The translations under genes were made by a program, and so were the position numbers. The notes beneath the pieces were generated by a model. That model had not been told where the DNA came from, made no database searches, and saw only the letters and a list, made by a program, of their open reading frames with translations. Shown here piece by piece: positions 10,120-22,500 of a stretch of 60,560 nt of DNA. Positions within the stretch are counted from its first letter, which is position 1. Each line of letters opens with the position of its first letter. This DNA is from Welwitschia mirabilis. Its lineage: Eukaryota; Gnetophyta; Gnetopsida; Welwitschiales. The stretch covers positions 279,990,464-280,051,023 of the forward strand of contig JBOZIK010000001.1 in NCBI GenBank assembly GCA_051453625.1, read 5' to 3'.

Positions 10120-10502
10120 GTCAGTGTGGATTTGTTAGATAACGAGTGCTTTTCCTTTAGTTTCTTCGTACTCTCTCTTTAACCATTTCCAGTTTCTTTA
10201 AGTGATAGATACCTGCAACAAGACTCCGAGTCCAATCCATTATTAATCACAGATTACATTGAACTAACAACTGTCAACTTAAGTATGTAATTGCAATAAA
10301 CATATTGCTTTCTTTTCATTGGTTAATAGGAATATTTGTGTAACTGTAAACAGTTGTGTGACTTACTATGTGTTGTCAGCATGGATTGGTGAGATAACTA
10401 GTTTGTTTCCTTTAGTTTCTTCATATACTTTCTTTAAACATTTCGAGTTTCTTTACGTGAAAGATCTTGCAGTTAGCCAATTCTATCATCTTTTTGGTGC
10501 AG
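10120..10502 (+). repeat. Intron end with a diverged direct repeat (10120-10215 and 10375-10470)
   Basis: This stretch lies between the element 2 LTR and the first visible host exon and has no coding signal. The first ~95 bp, starting GTCAGTGTGGATT, recur in diverged form at 10375-10470, starting GTCAGCATGGATT. Both contain CCTTTAGTTTCTTC and a CAGTTTCTTTA/CGAGTTTCTTTA block. The second copy runs to within about 30 bp of the splice acceptor at 10502. Confidence 0.65.
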
Positions 10503-10595
10503 GTGAAGTTAATCAAATGCCTTGTAGAGAATATTGTTGTTGACATTTCCTTCAACCAACTTGGTGGATTGTGTACTCTCTGTTTCTTAGAGCAG
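10503..10595 (+). CDS. Exon a (93 bp): end of the catalytic palm
   Basis: Acceptor TGCAG ends at 10502 after a T-rich tract, and donor GT starts at 10596. It encodes 31 residues beginning VKLIKCLVENIVVDISFNQ, phase 0 at both ends. The Asp of VVDIS is, by family knowledge, the third catalytic carboxylate of TRF4-type nucleotidyltransferases. Confidence 0.92.
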
Positions 10596-13500
10596 GTTTG
10601 GCCTTCTAAATGAACATTTTCGTATTCATGTAGTTTATGCTGAACAGTGTTTGGATTTAATCTATGTAGATACTCACATGGATTTCCTCTCTTTTGGCAG
10701 GTAGATAATTTCATAGGTCAAAATCATTTATTCAAACGAAGTATTATCCTTATAAAAGCCTGGTGCTATTATGAAAGTCGAGTTCTTGGTGCTCATCATG
10801 GTCTTATTTCTACTTATGCATTGGAGACATTGGTTTTATACATATTTCATATTTTTAACAATTCTTTCAGTGGGCCACTGGAGGTATTCTTCTCATATGA
10901 TGATATAAACATTAATCTTATATTCTCAATGGTCAGATGTGCACTGTTGCCCCATTCCTTTGGCTAAATGACATGGCCTTTTCAGGTTTTATACAGATTC
11001 TTGGCCTTTTTCAGTAATTTTGATTGGGAAAATTACTGTGTTAGTCTGTGGGGTCCAATACCTCTTCAGTCGCTTCCAGAGATGGCAGGTATATTTTTGA
11101 GATAATGCAATTATAGTTAAGCTCGTCCTCATGAATATTTATAATGATATAAGCTTGTTGTGGTAGCAAAGGGTTGATAATAGCATCAAGCAATGCTTCT
11201 CTATGCATGAACAAAGCTGATAAATTTTCTGCCAAGGCATCAACTTTGCCCATGATGCGTTTCTGATATTTTTAATTGAATGCATGTGTACATTTTTCAG
11301 CTGAGCCACCACGGAAAGATGGAGGCAAATTGCTGCTCGATAAGCCATTCCTTGACGCTTGCAGCACTTTATATGCTGTTATTCCAGGGGGTCATGAAAA
11401 CCAGGGACAAACATTTGTTTCCAAGTACTTAAATGTTGTTGATCCGTTGCGGACAAGTAACAATCTTGGGCGTAGTGTAAGCAAAGGTGTTTGTTTTTCC
11501 TTCTATTTCACAAGATATTTTCTACGAACATTCATAGTTAAGGCCTTTGAGATCAGCATAGGCTAAGTGTTTGACAAGTTTTTTTTTTTTTTTTTTTCAT
11601 TGGATAAGAATTCTGAACTGCAAAGAGTATTTCTTTGAGTTATTTAGGTATGCTTCATGGTTTAACGTTTCTGACTACCTTTAAGTAGCATAAAGAAAGA
11701 AGTGCCTAAAATGAATGGGTTTTGAAGAAGATATGGTCGTTTGGATTGCGACAAAACACAAATGTTGAGATGTGTTAGAAGACAAGAATGTACTAAAAGG
11801 ACTTTTTCCAGGGACCTGAAATTGATTTCATATAAATTTTCTCATGTGTTGGTGATGTGTTATTTTGTCACTTGTTGCATGTTTGCTCTTTAAGTTCAGT
11901 AGGTGGATATCAAAACTACTTTCCTACAAGGAGATCTACAGGAAAATTTTCCATGCAATAGACTGAAGGGTTTGGGAACTCGGTTACGTGCTAGAAGACA
12001 AAGCCTATTGCACCAAGGGTAAGCAACAGATAAAGAAATCCTGAAAACAAGTAGGACAATAGCTTAGTAACCAAAAGATAGTGACTCAGAAGATGATATC
12101 ATTGAGATATTGCCTTCCAGGAATTCTAGTCCAATTTGAGGGGTAAACTGATAAGACATGAGAAAGAACATTGACTCGAATGATACAACTGTAAATAAAC
12201 TAGAAGCTGAAGATGTTGAAATTAACAACAAAGATTTTCTACATGTGAAACCTGTCAAAAACCTGATGGTTTACATAACAACAGAGAGATTTAAGGCTTA
12301 GTGAAAGAGAGATTCTCAAGAGGACTAACAATAAACACAAAAGAATCAGAATGTGTGCTTACGAAGACAAGTTTTTGAAACCAAGAAGTGAGACAAAGGC
12401 TCTTTAAATTCCTCATTGGGTGGATGCTATGCCAGATGAGAAACCAAACATGTAAGAAAGATATTGGGATCTTGTTGGTCTTCCATTGAGTGCCAAACCA
12501 ATTAATTGCAAATGGGTATCTAGAACAAAACTTAACAGTGTGACAAAACTATCAATAAATATTATGCCCATCATACTATTAACGGCTACAAGCAACATAA
12601 AAGCATTGATTACAATGAAATATTTGTGCCAACCAGGAAATCATACGATTCAAATCGTTGTAGCAATTGATGTACCGTATCAATGGAAAATTTTCCATCT
12701 TGATGTAAAATTGAAGTTTCTTTGTGGTGAATTGATAAGAACAATGTTTGTACACCAATTTTACCATGAAACCAGACATGGAAATAATGTTTGTAGGTTG
12801 AAAAGTGTTTATATGACTTGAAGTAGGCACCACGAACTTGGCACATGAAGATGGATGAGTTTCTTCAACATAAGTTTAGAAAGTCGAATGCTGATAGTAA
12901 TATCTATATTCTTGAAACTTTAGGAAGTGTCCGAGCAGTAATTTTGTTGTCATATGTTGATGATATAGCAGTCACAGGAAAGATGCAGAACCAAATTGAG
13001 AAAATTAAGGACATGCCTAGTAAAAGGTTTACTATATCAAACACTAGGCTGGCCAGCTTGTTCCTAGAAATGCAAATACAACAAGAAGAATATGATATTT
13101 ATTTGTACCAAGAAAAATATGCCACTGATGTCACAATGGATTTTAGTTCAGAAAACTATATGTTGATGTGTGAAGCCAAATTTGTTATTTTATGTTGTAA
13201 TGTCAGGTTTTAATATTGACACTTCTTTTAATGTCGTACAAGGGAAGTTAGGGTGTGAACTCCCTGGGGGAGATTTATTAAAGAAGGGAGGGATGAAGGA
13301 TAAAAGAAAAGGTTCACGTGAAACCCTAACCCTGAACTTATTTAAACCTACTTGAGGGTTGTTTGTATTAGTCTTGACATTTTTCTCCTAAACTATCAAT
13401 AGAGCTTTGCATTGCTTCTTCTGGCCGTAGGTTAAAAAGGGCCCGAACCATATAAATCTACATGTTGTTCCTTTCTTTTACATGCTGTTCTGTTTTGTTT

Positions 13501-16500
13501 TAGCACATTTTTGTTGGTAAATTTGCAACAAGTGGTATTAGAGTGAGGGTTGAAGTGCTTTTTATTTGAAGTGCCATGTGATGCATACATTTCCATGCAG
13601 TTTTTGGTCATTTGTACATCTTGGATGCTTGCGTTCTATATTTCTGCAGTGTGAGTTACAGGCTTAGAAAATTGGGTTGTTTGGAAATTGTGTAACAAAA
13701 AGGATGTGAAATTGTTTTGAAGACAAAATGACAATCTAAGGAAGATTTGAAGATGGATGATATTGCTTGGTTGTCCTTCATGCAGATGCCAAGTGGGATG
13801 AGTTGAATTTCAATGCCTTGTTTTTAATTCGCCCTTATCTTAGCAATATCATTTTGAAGGCTCATTCTAGAATTCAGACTGCACTGGAACTCTGATAAAA
13901 GTTGAAAGACTAGTATGATCAACCATCTATAAATGGGTATGTAGTTCGTAGCTACGCTTTTACTACAAAGATGGAGGGAACAAAATTCTTGTGTCATTTA
14001 GATGAGATGCAAAACATATTCTCGCAAATTGATGATCTTGGAATCACATTTACGAAGGAGATATGCATTGCTGCGATCCTGATTTCATTGCCTCGAAACT
14101 TGTTGAATGTTGTAACTTTGATGCTTATGTTTGCTGGTACGAATAATTTGATGTTTGGAGAACTAATTGCAATGCTATTGGATATAGAAAAGTAAAATTC
14201 ACTCGATTCCTCTAGCAGCAAGAAACAAAGGGANNNNNNNNNNNNNNNNNNNNNNNNNNNNNNNNNNNNNNNNNNNNNNGGCAAAAGTAAAAGCAAAAGC
14301 AAAACTAGATCCCAAAGCAAGGACATTGTCTGCTACTAGTACAAGAAGGAAGGACATATGATAAGAAATTGTTGGAAGCTCAAAGAAAAGTGTAAGTAGA
14401 GGGACAAAAGGAAGAAGGACACTTCCAACTGCTCTATTAACATAAGGAGAAGATGTTAATGTCTTTGTGTTTTGAGTTCTTGAAGTTTGGATAATTGATA
14501 TCGGTGCCTCATTTCATGTCTGCCTTAGTAAAGCATTCTTTTCTTTTTACGAACTTGTCATAGATGTTTCATGCATTCGGTTGGAAGATGATCATAAATA
14601 TGAGATCAAAGGCAAAGAAATNNNNNNNNNNNNNNNNNNNNNNNNNNNNNNNNNNNNNNNNNNNNNNNNNNNNNNNNNNNNNNNNNNNNNNNNNNNNNNN
14701 NNNNNNNNNNNNNNNNNNNNNGGTTGGAAGATGATCATAAATATGAGATCAAAGGCAAAGAAATAGTTGTGTTGAGGAGGGAAAATGGTCAGACCATCAC
14801 TTTGACCGATGTTAGACATGTTCCAGGTTTGGCAAAGACTCTGATCTCAGTTGGTCATTGTGACAGTGGTTTTTGAGCATGAGCAAAGGAGCGTTGGTGA
14901 TTGCTCGTGGGAGCAGAGAAGGTGCTATGTATGTTTTACGTTCTGCTAATCTTGTTAGTATTGCTTGTGTTACCAATGGAGAAGTTGCAACAGGTACTTG
15001 GCATAAGCGTCTTGGGCATTTAAGCGAAATAGGTCTGCAGTTACTTATTTCTAAAGGTTTGTTGCCTAAATGTTCTCTCTATTCTGTTTTCTATTTAGCT
15101 TGTGTGATTGGTAAAAGTAAGAGTGAATTTGAGAAGAAATAGTAAGCATTTAAAACAACATAGATTAGAATTAATTGATTTTGATTTGGTTGGCACCATC
15201 AGACAAGGTGTTATATGTTTTATTACTTTTGTTGATGATTTTCCTAGAAAGTTGTGGTTGTTTCCTTTAAAGTTAAAAGATAAAGCTCTTCAAGCATTTA
15301 GAATTTTGAAGGCCAAAGTTGAGAATGCAACTAGTTGCAAAAATAAAGAATTGTTGACAAATAATGGTAGCGAGTTTACTTCCAAGGAGTTCGAGAACTT
15401 TTGGAGGGAGGGTAGGATCATTCATCACAAAACAATGCTAGAACTCCACAACAAAATGGAGTTACTAATAGGCAAAAAGGGACCACTTTGGAAGAGTGTG
15501 AGTTGTTCTCACACATTCCAGTTTGTCCAAACAGTTTTGGGTTGAAGTTGCAAATTATGTTGTATATTTGTTAAAAAGGTGTCCACATAATGGGATTGAT
15601 GGACAAGTACCAGAACGTCAGTCAAGTGGGAGTTTTGTTTCTTACTCTTACCTTAGAACGATTAGATGCGAAGCCTATTTCCATCAATAGAGTGCTTTAA
15701 AGCTTGAAGAAAGGGCTAAAAAATCTATGTTCTAGGTTACGGTGGTGATGACCATGGTTACAGGCTGTGGGATCTTGTGGCAAAGAAGTTGATTAGATCA
15801 TGTGATGTGGTTTTTGATGAAGATGTAATGTACGTTAAATCACAGGAAAGGATTCAAAATGCGGTAATCTTTGATTCTAGCACCCTTCTAAAGCCTGTTA
15901 AGATTTTGAGTCAGTTTAGAAACCATTGCATGGTTGAAGTTGAGTTTCAGAGAAGCTCCTCCGAGGAGGAAGAGGAAGAAATGGAACAAGAGATATTCCG
16001 AAATTAGACCTTAATTGGGGTAGAATGCAGAGAACTTTCATGCTCCAGATCATTGGGTTAGGCATAGCAGACTACCTTTTAGGTATTCTCCATCATTGAA
16101 TTATATTCTTTACACAAATGGAGGAGAACCAGAGTCATATCATGAAGCCATTTCTAGTCATGATGATGGTAAATGGATGGAGGCTATGAAGGAGGAAATG
16201 AAATTGTTTGAGTGGAACCATATTTGGAAGTTAGTGCCTTGGCCACCTAGGAAAAAGGTATTAGAAAACAGTTGGATTTATAGGTTGAAACAAGAAACTA
16301 ATAGAGGAAAACATTACAAGGTTAGAATGCTAGTGAAGGGCTTTACACAAAAAAAAGGTATTGATTTCAATGAAATTTTCTCCTGTTGTTAAACATACCT
16401 CCATTTGTATCATTTTGTAGATGGTAGCTTGCATGGAGTTAGATTTGAACAATTGGATATCAAAACTACTTTCTTGCATGTTGATTTGCAAGAAATAATA

Positions 16501-19500
16501 TATATGGAACAATTAGAAGGTTTTGGAAATGGCAAGAACATGTTATGCAGGTTAAAGAGAATCTTATACAACTTAAAATAGGCACACATGCAATGGTACA
16601 AGAAATTTGATACCTTCATGATGGAGCAAGATTATGAAAGGTGGAATGTAGATCATTGCATTTATTTGGTGAGAAGCACTGGTAAGATTACCATTCTTTT
16701 ATTATTCGTGGATGATATATTGATTGTTGGGAATGATCTTCATAAGATACAGAGACCGAAACCACAAATGGTAAAGAAGTTTACCACAAAAGACCTTGGA
16801 TAGGTAAAACAAATCCTTGGAATAAGGATTGAAGGAGATGGGAAAAGTCGGAAATTGTTACTAAGTCAATCTGATTACATTGGTAAGGTTTTGAGGAGGT
16901 TCAACATTGTTGATTGCTCTCTTGTTTCTTCTCCATTGGCAGGTGACTTTAAGCTGACAAAAGGAGATTACCCTATTTCCACTGGGGAGAAGAGAGTTAT
17001 GGTTGATATTTTTTACACTTCGACAATTGGTAGTCTCATGTATGCCATGGGTTGCATGAGACTAGATCTTGCCCATGCAATGGGAGTTGTTTCCAGGTAC
17101 ATGAGTAATCCTACAAGGACACATTGCAAAGTAGTCAAGTGGATTCTATGATACTTGAAAGGCACCAGAATCGTTCTTTGCGCTTTGGTAATTCCAGCTT
17201 GAAGGTGGTTGGTTACTTTGATGCCAATTTTGCAAGTTGTAGACACCGAGTAAAATTGAACGACATGTCGTTCAATTTGAAAATGTCTTCATGTCGGCTG
17301 ACATTTTGAAAAAAGTCGCCGACATTTATGACATTTCCGACTTTTTGCCGACATATTGCCGACTTTTTCAAAATGTCTCAGATAGGTACTATTGAAACCG
17401 TTTTCTGGCAAAAAAAATCATTTTCTGCCCAACAATCTAGTAAATAACGAGAAAAATTAAAGGGAAAAATCACAAATTTCCCATCAAAAATCCATTTCTG
17501 CCATTAGANNNNNNNNNNNNNNNNNNNNNNNNNNNNNNNNNNNNNNNNNNNNNNNNNNNNNNNNNNNNNNNNNNNNNNNNNNNNNNNNNNNNNNNNNNNN
17601 NNNNNNNNNNNNNNNNNNNNNNNNNNNNNNNNNNNNNNNNNNNNNNNNNNNNNNNNNNNNNNNNNNNNNNNNNNNNNNNNNNNNNNNNNNNNNNNNNNNN
17701 NNNNNNNNNNNNNNNNNNNNNNNNNNNNNNNNNNNNNNNNNNNNNNNNNNNNNNNNNNNNNNNNNNNNNNNNNNNNNNNNNNNNNNNNNNNNNNNNNNNN
17801 NNNNNNNNNNNNNNNNNNNNNNNNNNNNNNNNNNNNNNNNNNNNNNNNNNNNNNNNNNNNNNNNNNNNNNNNNNNNNNNNNNNNNNNNNNNNNNNNNNNN
17901 NNNNNNNNNNNNNNNNNNNNNNNNNNNNNNNNNNNNNNNNNNNNNNNNNNNNNNNNNNNNNNNNNNNNNNNNNNNNNNNNNNNNNNNNNNNNNNNNNNNN
18001 NNNNNNNNNNNNNNNNNNNNNNNNNNNNNNNNNNNNNNNNNNNNNNNNNNNNNNNNNNNNNNNNNNNNNNNNNNNNNNNNNNNNNNNNNNNNNNNNNNNN
18101 NNNNNNNNNNNNNNNNNNNNNNNNNNNNNNNNNNNNNNNNNNNNNNNNNNNNNNNNNNNNNNNNNNNNNNNNNNNNNNNNNNNNNNNNNNNNNNNNNNNN
18201 NNNNNNNNNNNNNNNNNNNNNNNNNNNACACAATGACGACATGTCTCCCCGACACGACTTTTTGAGTCTGCCGACATTTTAATTTGCCGACATTTTACTC
18301 ATTGGTTGTAGAGATACTAGGTGTTTAGGGGATTTTCCCTAAACCAGGGATTAGTTCTAATGTTGTTTATTATCCTTTGGTTGTCAGGTGGTTTATTTAA
18401 ACTTGACGTTGGATGATTAAGTTCAGTTTGATGTTGTTTTGACAGTTTGGTTTAACTGAGTTGAGGACCTTCTTCTAGTGCCAAGCTGTTGTGAATTATT
18501 ATTATTATTTTTAACAACATAAAATTTGTTTTGATTTTCTACCCCATTTTTGACTATCTTGATGACCTAGTTTTGGGCAAGGACGTTATAGTAGGTATAT
18601 CACAAAATCGAATACATACTTTTGAATTTTTTTTTTTTTTAAGTTAAACTAGGAAAGAAATATCCAACAAAACTTTAATATTGAGATAAATAGGTCATAA
18701 TATGTTTCTTTTTTTTTCTTTTTTTAATAGAGAAAACAACAGCTGATTCCATTGTCCTTTAAGAGGAATTTTCATTGGAATGGAATGAAGGGTAAGACTG
18801 AGATTTCATTTGCCTAACCATTAATAAATGTGTAAATCAGGAGAAGGAAGAAGCACATCGAGGTGTCTTGCAGTATTATTTGGCCTAAGCAGTTGCTAAG
18901 ACTTGGGTGTTGTAGGCTTAAAATTTATATTATTAATGGAAGCCTAAATGAAATGAAAGCTAAGAAATTTCTCTTAAGACTTGACTTTCTTTCTTGCTCA
19001 ATCCTTCCAAAATTATTAGGATTAATATAGCTTTTGTGAAAAGATGCTCTGTACCTAGGTGATGGTTGTCTTTGAATGCATTTGCTTTCCCTAGGTTGTT
19101 TTCACAGAAAGAATGGTTGAAATAAATGAATCCCTTTTTTGTGGTTCTTTGAATGTTAGTGCCTTCCCTAGTTTTTGGAGTCTCTTCCTTCTTGTGTTCT
19201 TTTACTGGCCTTCTCCTTGCATTGCCCTCTTTGAATTGCTTCCTTCTCCCTCTGTGTTTGAATCACATCCCCTCTTTCCTGAATGCTGCCTCTTTGCCAT
19301 CTTTGTTGCTACTTTCCTTTTGATGTCGTTCCCTCTGTTCTCTTTCAAAGGGTCCCCGCTTGCCAACTTTGTTGACCCCCCTTTCCTCTCCCCACCTTCT
19401 CTACTTGACACTGCCCCCCTACAGTCTTTGACTGCTGGCCTTTTATTGGCTCTTCCTTCCCCTTTTTTGTAACATGAATGATCCATTTTCATTAGTAGAT

Positions 19501-22500
19501 TGACACTTTATAGTTCCAAATGATGGGGGCCTTTGGCCCCCCTGTGATGCAACACACCCCTTTTTTCCTCTATCACTCCTCCTTTTGTAGGCCTGTCTTT
19601 GAGTTCTCTGTCTTGAGCATTTTTGCTGTTGATAGTTGCGTTTGATTCGCTAACATTATTCCTCTAGTTCCAGTGTTCTTGCCGCCGCCGGTGTGTTCGA
19701 TGAAAAATGACATTCTCACACTAGGAAATCTACTATAGGTTATGTATTTACACTCGAAGGAGGAGTTGTTAGTTGGATGTCACATTTTCATATTGATGTA
19801 CCTGTGTCAACCAGAGAGGCAGAGTATATGGCTTTGACTGAGACAACCAGGGAGATGATTTGGTTGAGGTGCATGCTTGAATGGTTCGGTCTTTCTCAAA
19901 TTAGGCATATCATTTGTTGTGATAGCTAGAGTGCTGTATAATTGACTAAGAACACTGCATTTCATGCTCGTACAAAGCACATTGATGTGATGTACCACTT
20001 CATTTGGTATGTAATGGAGAAGGAGAAGGCCCATCTTGTTAAAGTTAGAATATAAGATAATCTTGCTGATTTCCTCACAAAGGCAATGAATGATTGCAAG
20101 CGTTATCTTCTAATTAATGTAAGCTTGTACTACTACAATGCCTAATGTTACTTTTGTAATAAACGTGTTTGTTAGATAGATGCATGCACCCAAAGTACAT
20201 CTACAAACAACACCTTCGACTTTAAGATGCATTGTCAGAAGGGCAAGTTATTCATATGAATATTTTTGATCAAATGAAATGGGAGTACAAGGTTATGTTA
20301 GTCTAAATTGGGTTGGAGATAAAGAAATGAGAGCTTCAACAATAGAATACCTAGTGGTGTAAAGTGGGACCATAATTTTTTACTTAATTTGAAGACAACA
20401 TTTAAAAAAAAAGGGAAAACTTCGTCCTCAATTGAAGCAGAATATGTAGCTGTAAGTTCCATGTTCTTCAAGCTAAAATGGCTGCCTTGCCTGTGAATGG
20501 ATGCCTTGACTACTCTAAGGGTGTGCATGTATAATAGGTGACATTTGCGTAAGGCAACTGCAGTAACATGTAATGGTGGTGTTTCTGCCTTCACAACATG
20601 ACCATGAGGTGGAGAAGGATCAGGTGCATCCTCTATAACCACTGTCAACCACTTTGAGAGAGGGTCTGCAAGGGCATTTAACCTCTTTCTAGTAAGTTTA
20701 TTTCATTTTTGGAGTGGGTATGCTCAAAGACACTCCAATTTCTTTCACATCCTACATTGACAAAATAATTTTATCAGTGACTATCTGCATAAATAAATGA
20801 ATTGAACAAGTGAATGTGGAATTATTACAATGACGCGTTAAATCATTAGCTAATCTGAGTTCAGTTAAAATTCTAATGGCTGGTTGCTGCAACGTGGGAA
20901 CATCTATACCATACACAAGCCACCAATCCTCTACAAATTCACATCACTAGAATGTGATAGTGAAAATGTGAAATGGTTAACAACTACTATCTTAAATAAT
21001 CAACAGACATAGGAAAATGAAAATCTAAGGTTGCAAGATGCAAACTAACATGGAGCCATCTTATTCTTTGCCATTTCGACAGTAAAATGCAAGAACTATG
21101 GGCAATCTTTCTTCATATAATGATTGAGATCATTAATAAGCTTCAGAGTTCTCCTAGGATTGCTCTCTAACTTGCCAAAGACATTTGTGACCCCTAAAGC
21201 AGGCTCTGTATCTCCTAAAAGCGATTTCGAAACCCAAATTTTGGGTTCAGAACATGTGCTGCAGCATGTGAATCAGAATGCAAATTTTCATTCCATCTTT
21301 TTGTCAAGCAAAGAAGAAATGTGTGCCCAGTCTGATTCTTGTTTGTTGGTTGACATATAAGCTTGGATGGCATAATTGGTCCTCTCCATGGCCTCATATA
21401 CAAATCCCATTGCCGGTTGCTCACCATCTACTATCCTTAGAACCTTTAGCAAAGGCTTTGTGATCCACTGGGGAAAAAAATGAAATTAGTAACCACTTAG
21501 GCATTAAATTATGTGTTGAAATAATAGACATAGACTCTTAAAGGCAATAATGCATAAGACCATAAGTAAAACATTTACGGTAATGCAGTTCCTTTCACCA
21601 TACCAAATTGAGTCCCATTCTAAATTGCCCTTTTAGCAACCTTTCCCATTGGAAGCCATCGTGCTTTAGCAAATCTCTCATCATTGCAATATTGTTCACT
21701 TACAAACATGTTCATCAAATTGCTTTTATGACTTTATATACTCTCAAGCAAAATAAAATTGGTAGCAAACTGTGTTGTGGCAGGCCTTGCGATTTTGACA
21801 CCTTTGGAGAACTTTAAAAACACATGATGAACATGTGAATTCATGTGAATGAACCTGCAGATAATTTTGTCTCTTTGCAGAACCTATAATGATACATAAA
21901 CATGGGAAAACCAACGTCAAACTTTTATTTCCTCAATCAATCGTATCATAAGTTCATAACGCCTTACTTTTCCATTTTTTACCAATGTAATCCAATTTAT
22001 TTTTCCCATGTCTTCCAAAAGAAGCTCGAGGCAATGTGCAAGGGGTCCAATATATTATAGGGTAAGAGGCCATTAGAATGCGACTAGTGGCAACAAAAGG
22101 GGCAACATTGTTTGTAACAACCTATGGGCAATGTATCAAATTGAAAATAGTCAGTACCCAAAAAATCAAAACCCAAAAATCAAACATTAAAAACTCTATA
22201 TATTTCATATTTGCATCTAATAAGTAAAGGTTCTTTACCTATACAACATGCTCTGGACGAATATCTTCGATGCATTCCCTAATAAGACTGAAAAGATATT
22301 GGGGATTTTTATTCTCATTTGATGCAATAGCGCTCTTCAGGAAGATAATGCCCTTAGCAGATCCAACCATGAAATTCGACAATCAATGTCCAAGTACTTC
22401 CTTCATCTTTCTGAGTGTTATGATGGCCAATCAACAAACAATCAATGTCTTTGTTTACCTTATGCAAGAATTTCGTTTTATCTTCATAATATGATGGAGG

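Larger units (their letters stand above)
17244..18304. mobile_element. hAT-like non-autonomous DNA transposon (1,061 bp, 719 of them N)
   Basis: Both sides carry the 8-bp direct repeat GTTGTAGA (17236-17243 and 18305-18312). The ends are inverted: left CACCGAGTAAAAT and right, reverse-complemented, CAATGAGTAAAAT, 11 of 13 identical and both starting CA. An 8-bp duplication plus CA termini is typical of hAT elements. Removal with one repeat restores the Copia RNase H codons exactly. GCCGACAT-type motifs recur near both ends. No transposase is visible, though most of the interior is a gap. Confidence 0.8.
13193..20140 (+). mobile_element. Element 3: Ty1/Copia retrotransposon with two nested insertions
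   Basis: Plus-strand Copia: 5' LTR (13193-13530), primer site, gag, knuckle, protease, GAG-pre-integrase, integrase, RT and RNase H. RNase H is interrupted by a hAT-like element (17244-18304) and a probable solo LTR (18322-19720). Deleting both plus one copy of each target duplication restores the codons A-N-F-A-S-C-R-D-T-R-K-S-T-I-G. No matching 3' LTR follows RNase H, so the right end seems deleted. The exact right boundary is uncertain. It appears to sit inside an older Copia remnant. Confidence 0.88.

Noticed and set aside
19113-19472. 119-codon hydrophobic open reading
   Set aside because: Pyrimidine-rich DNA inside the solo LTR gives a Phe/Leu/Pro/Ser-rich string. No domain, no start context, no splice support.
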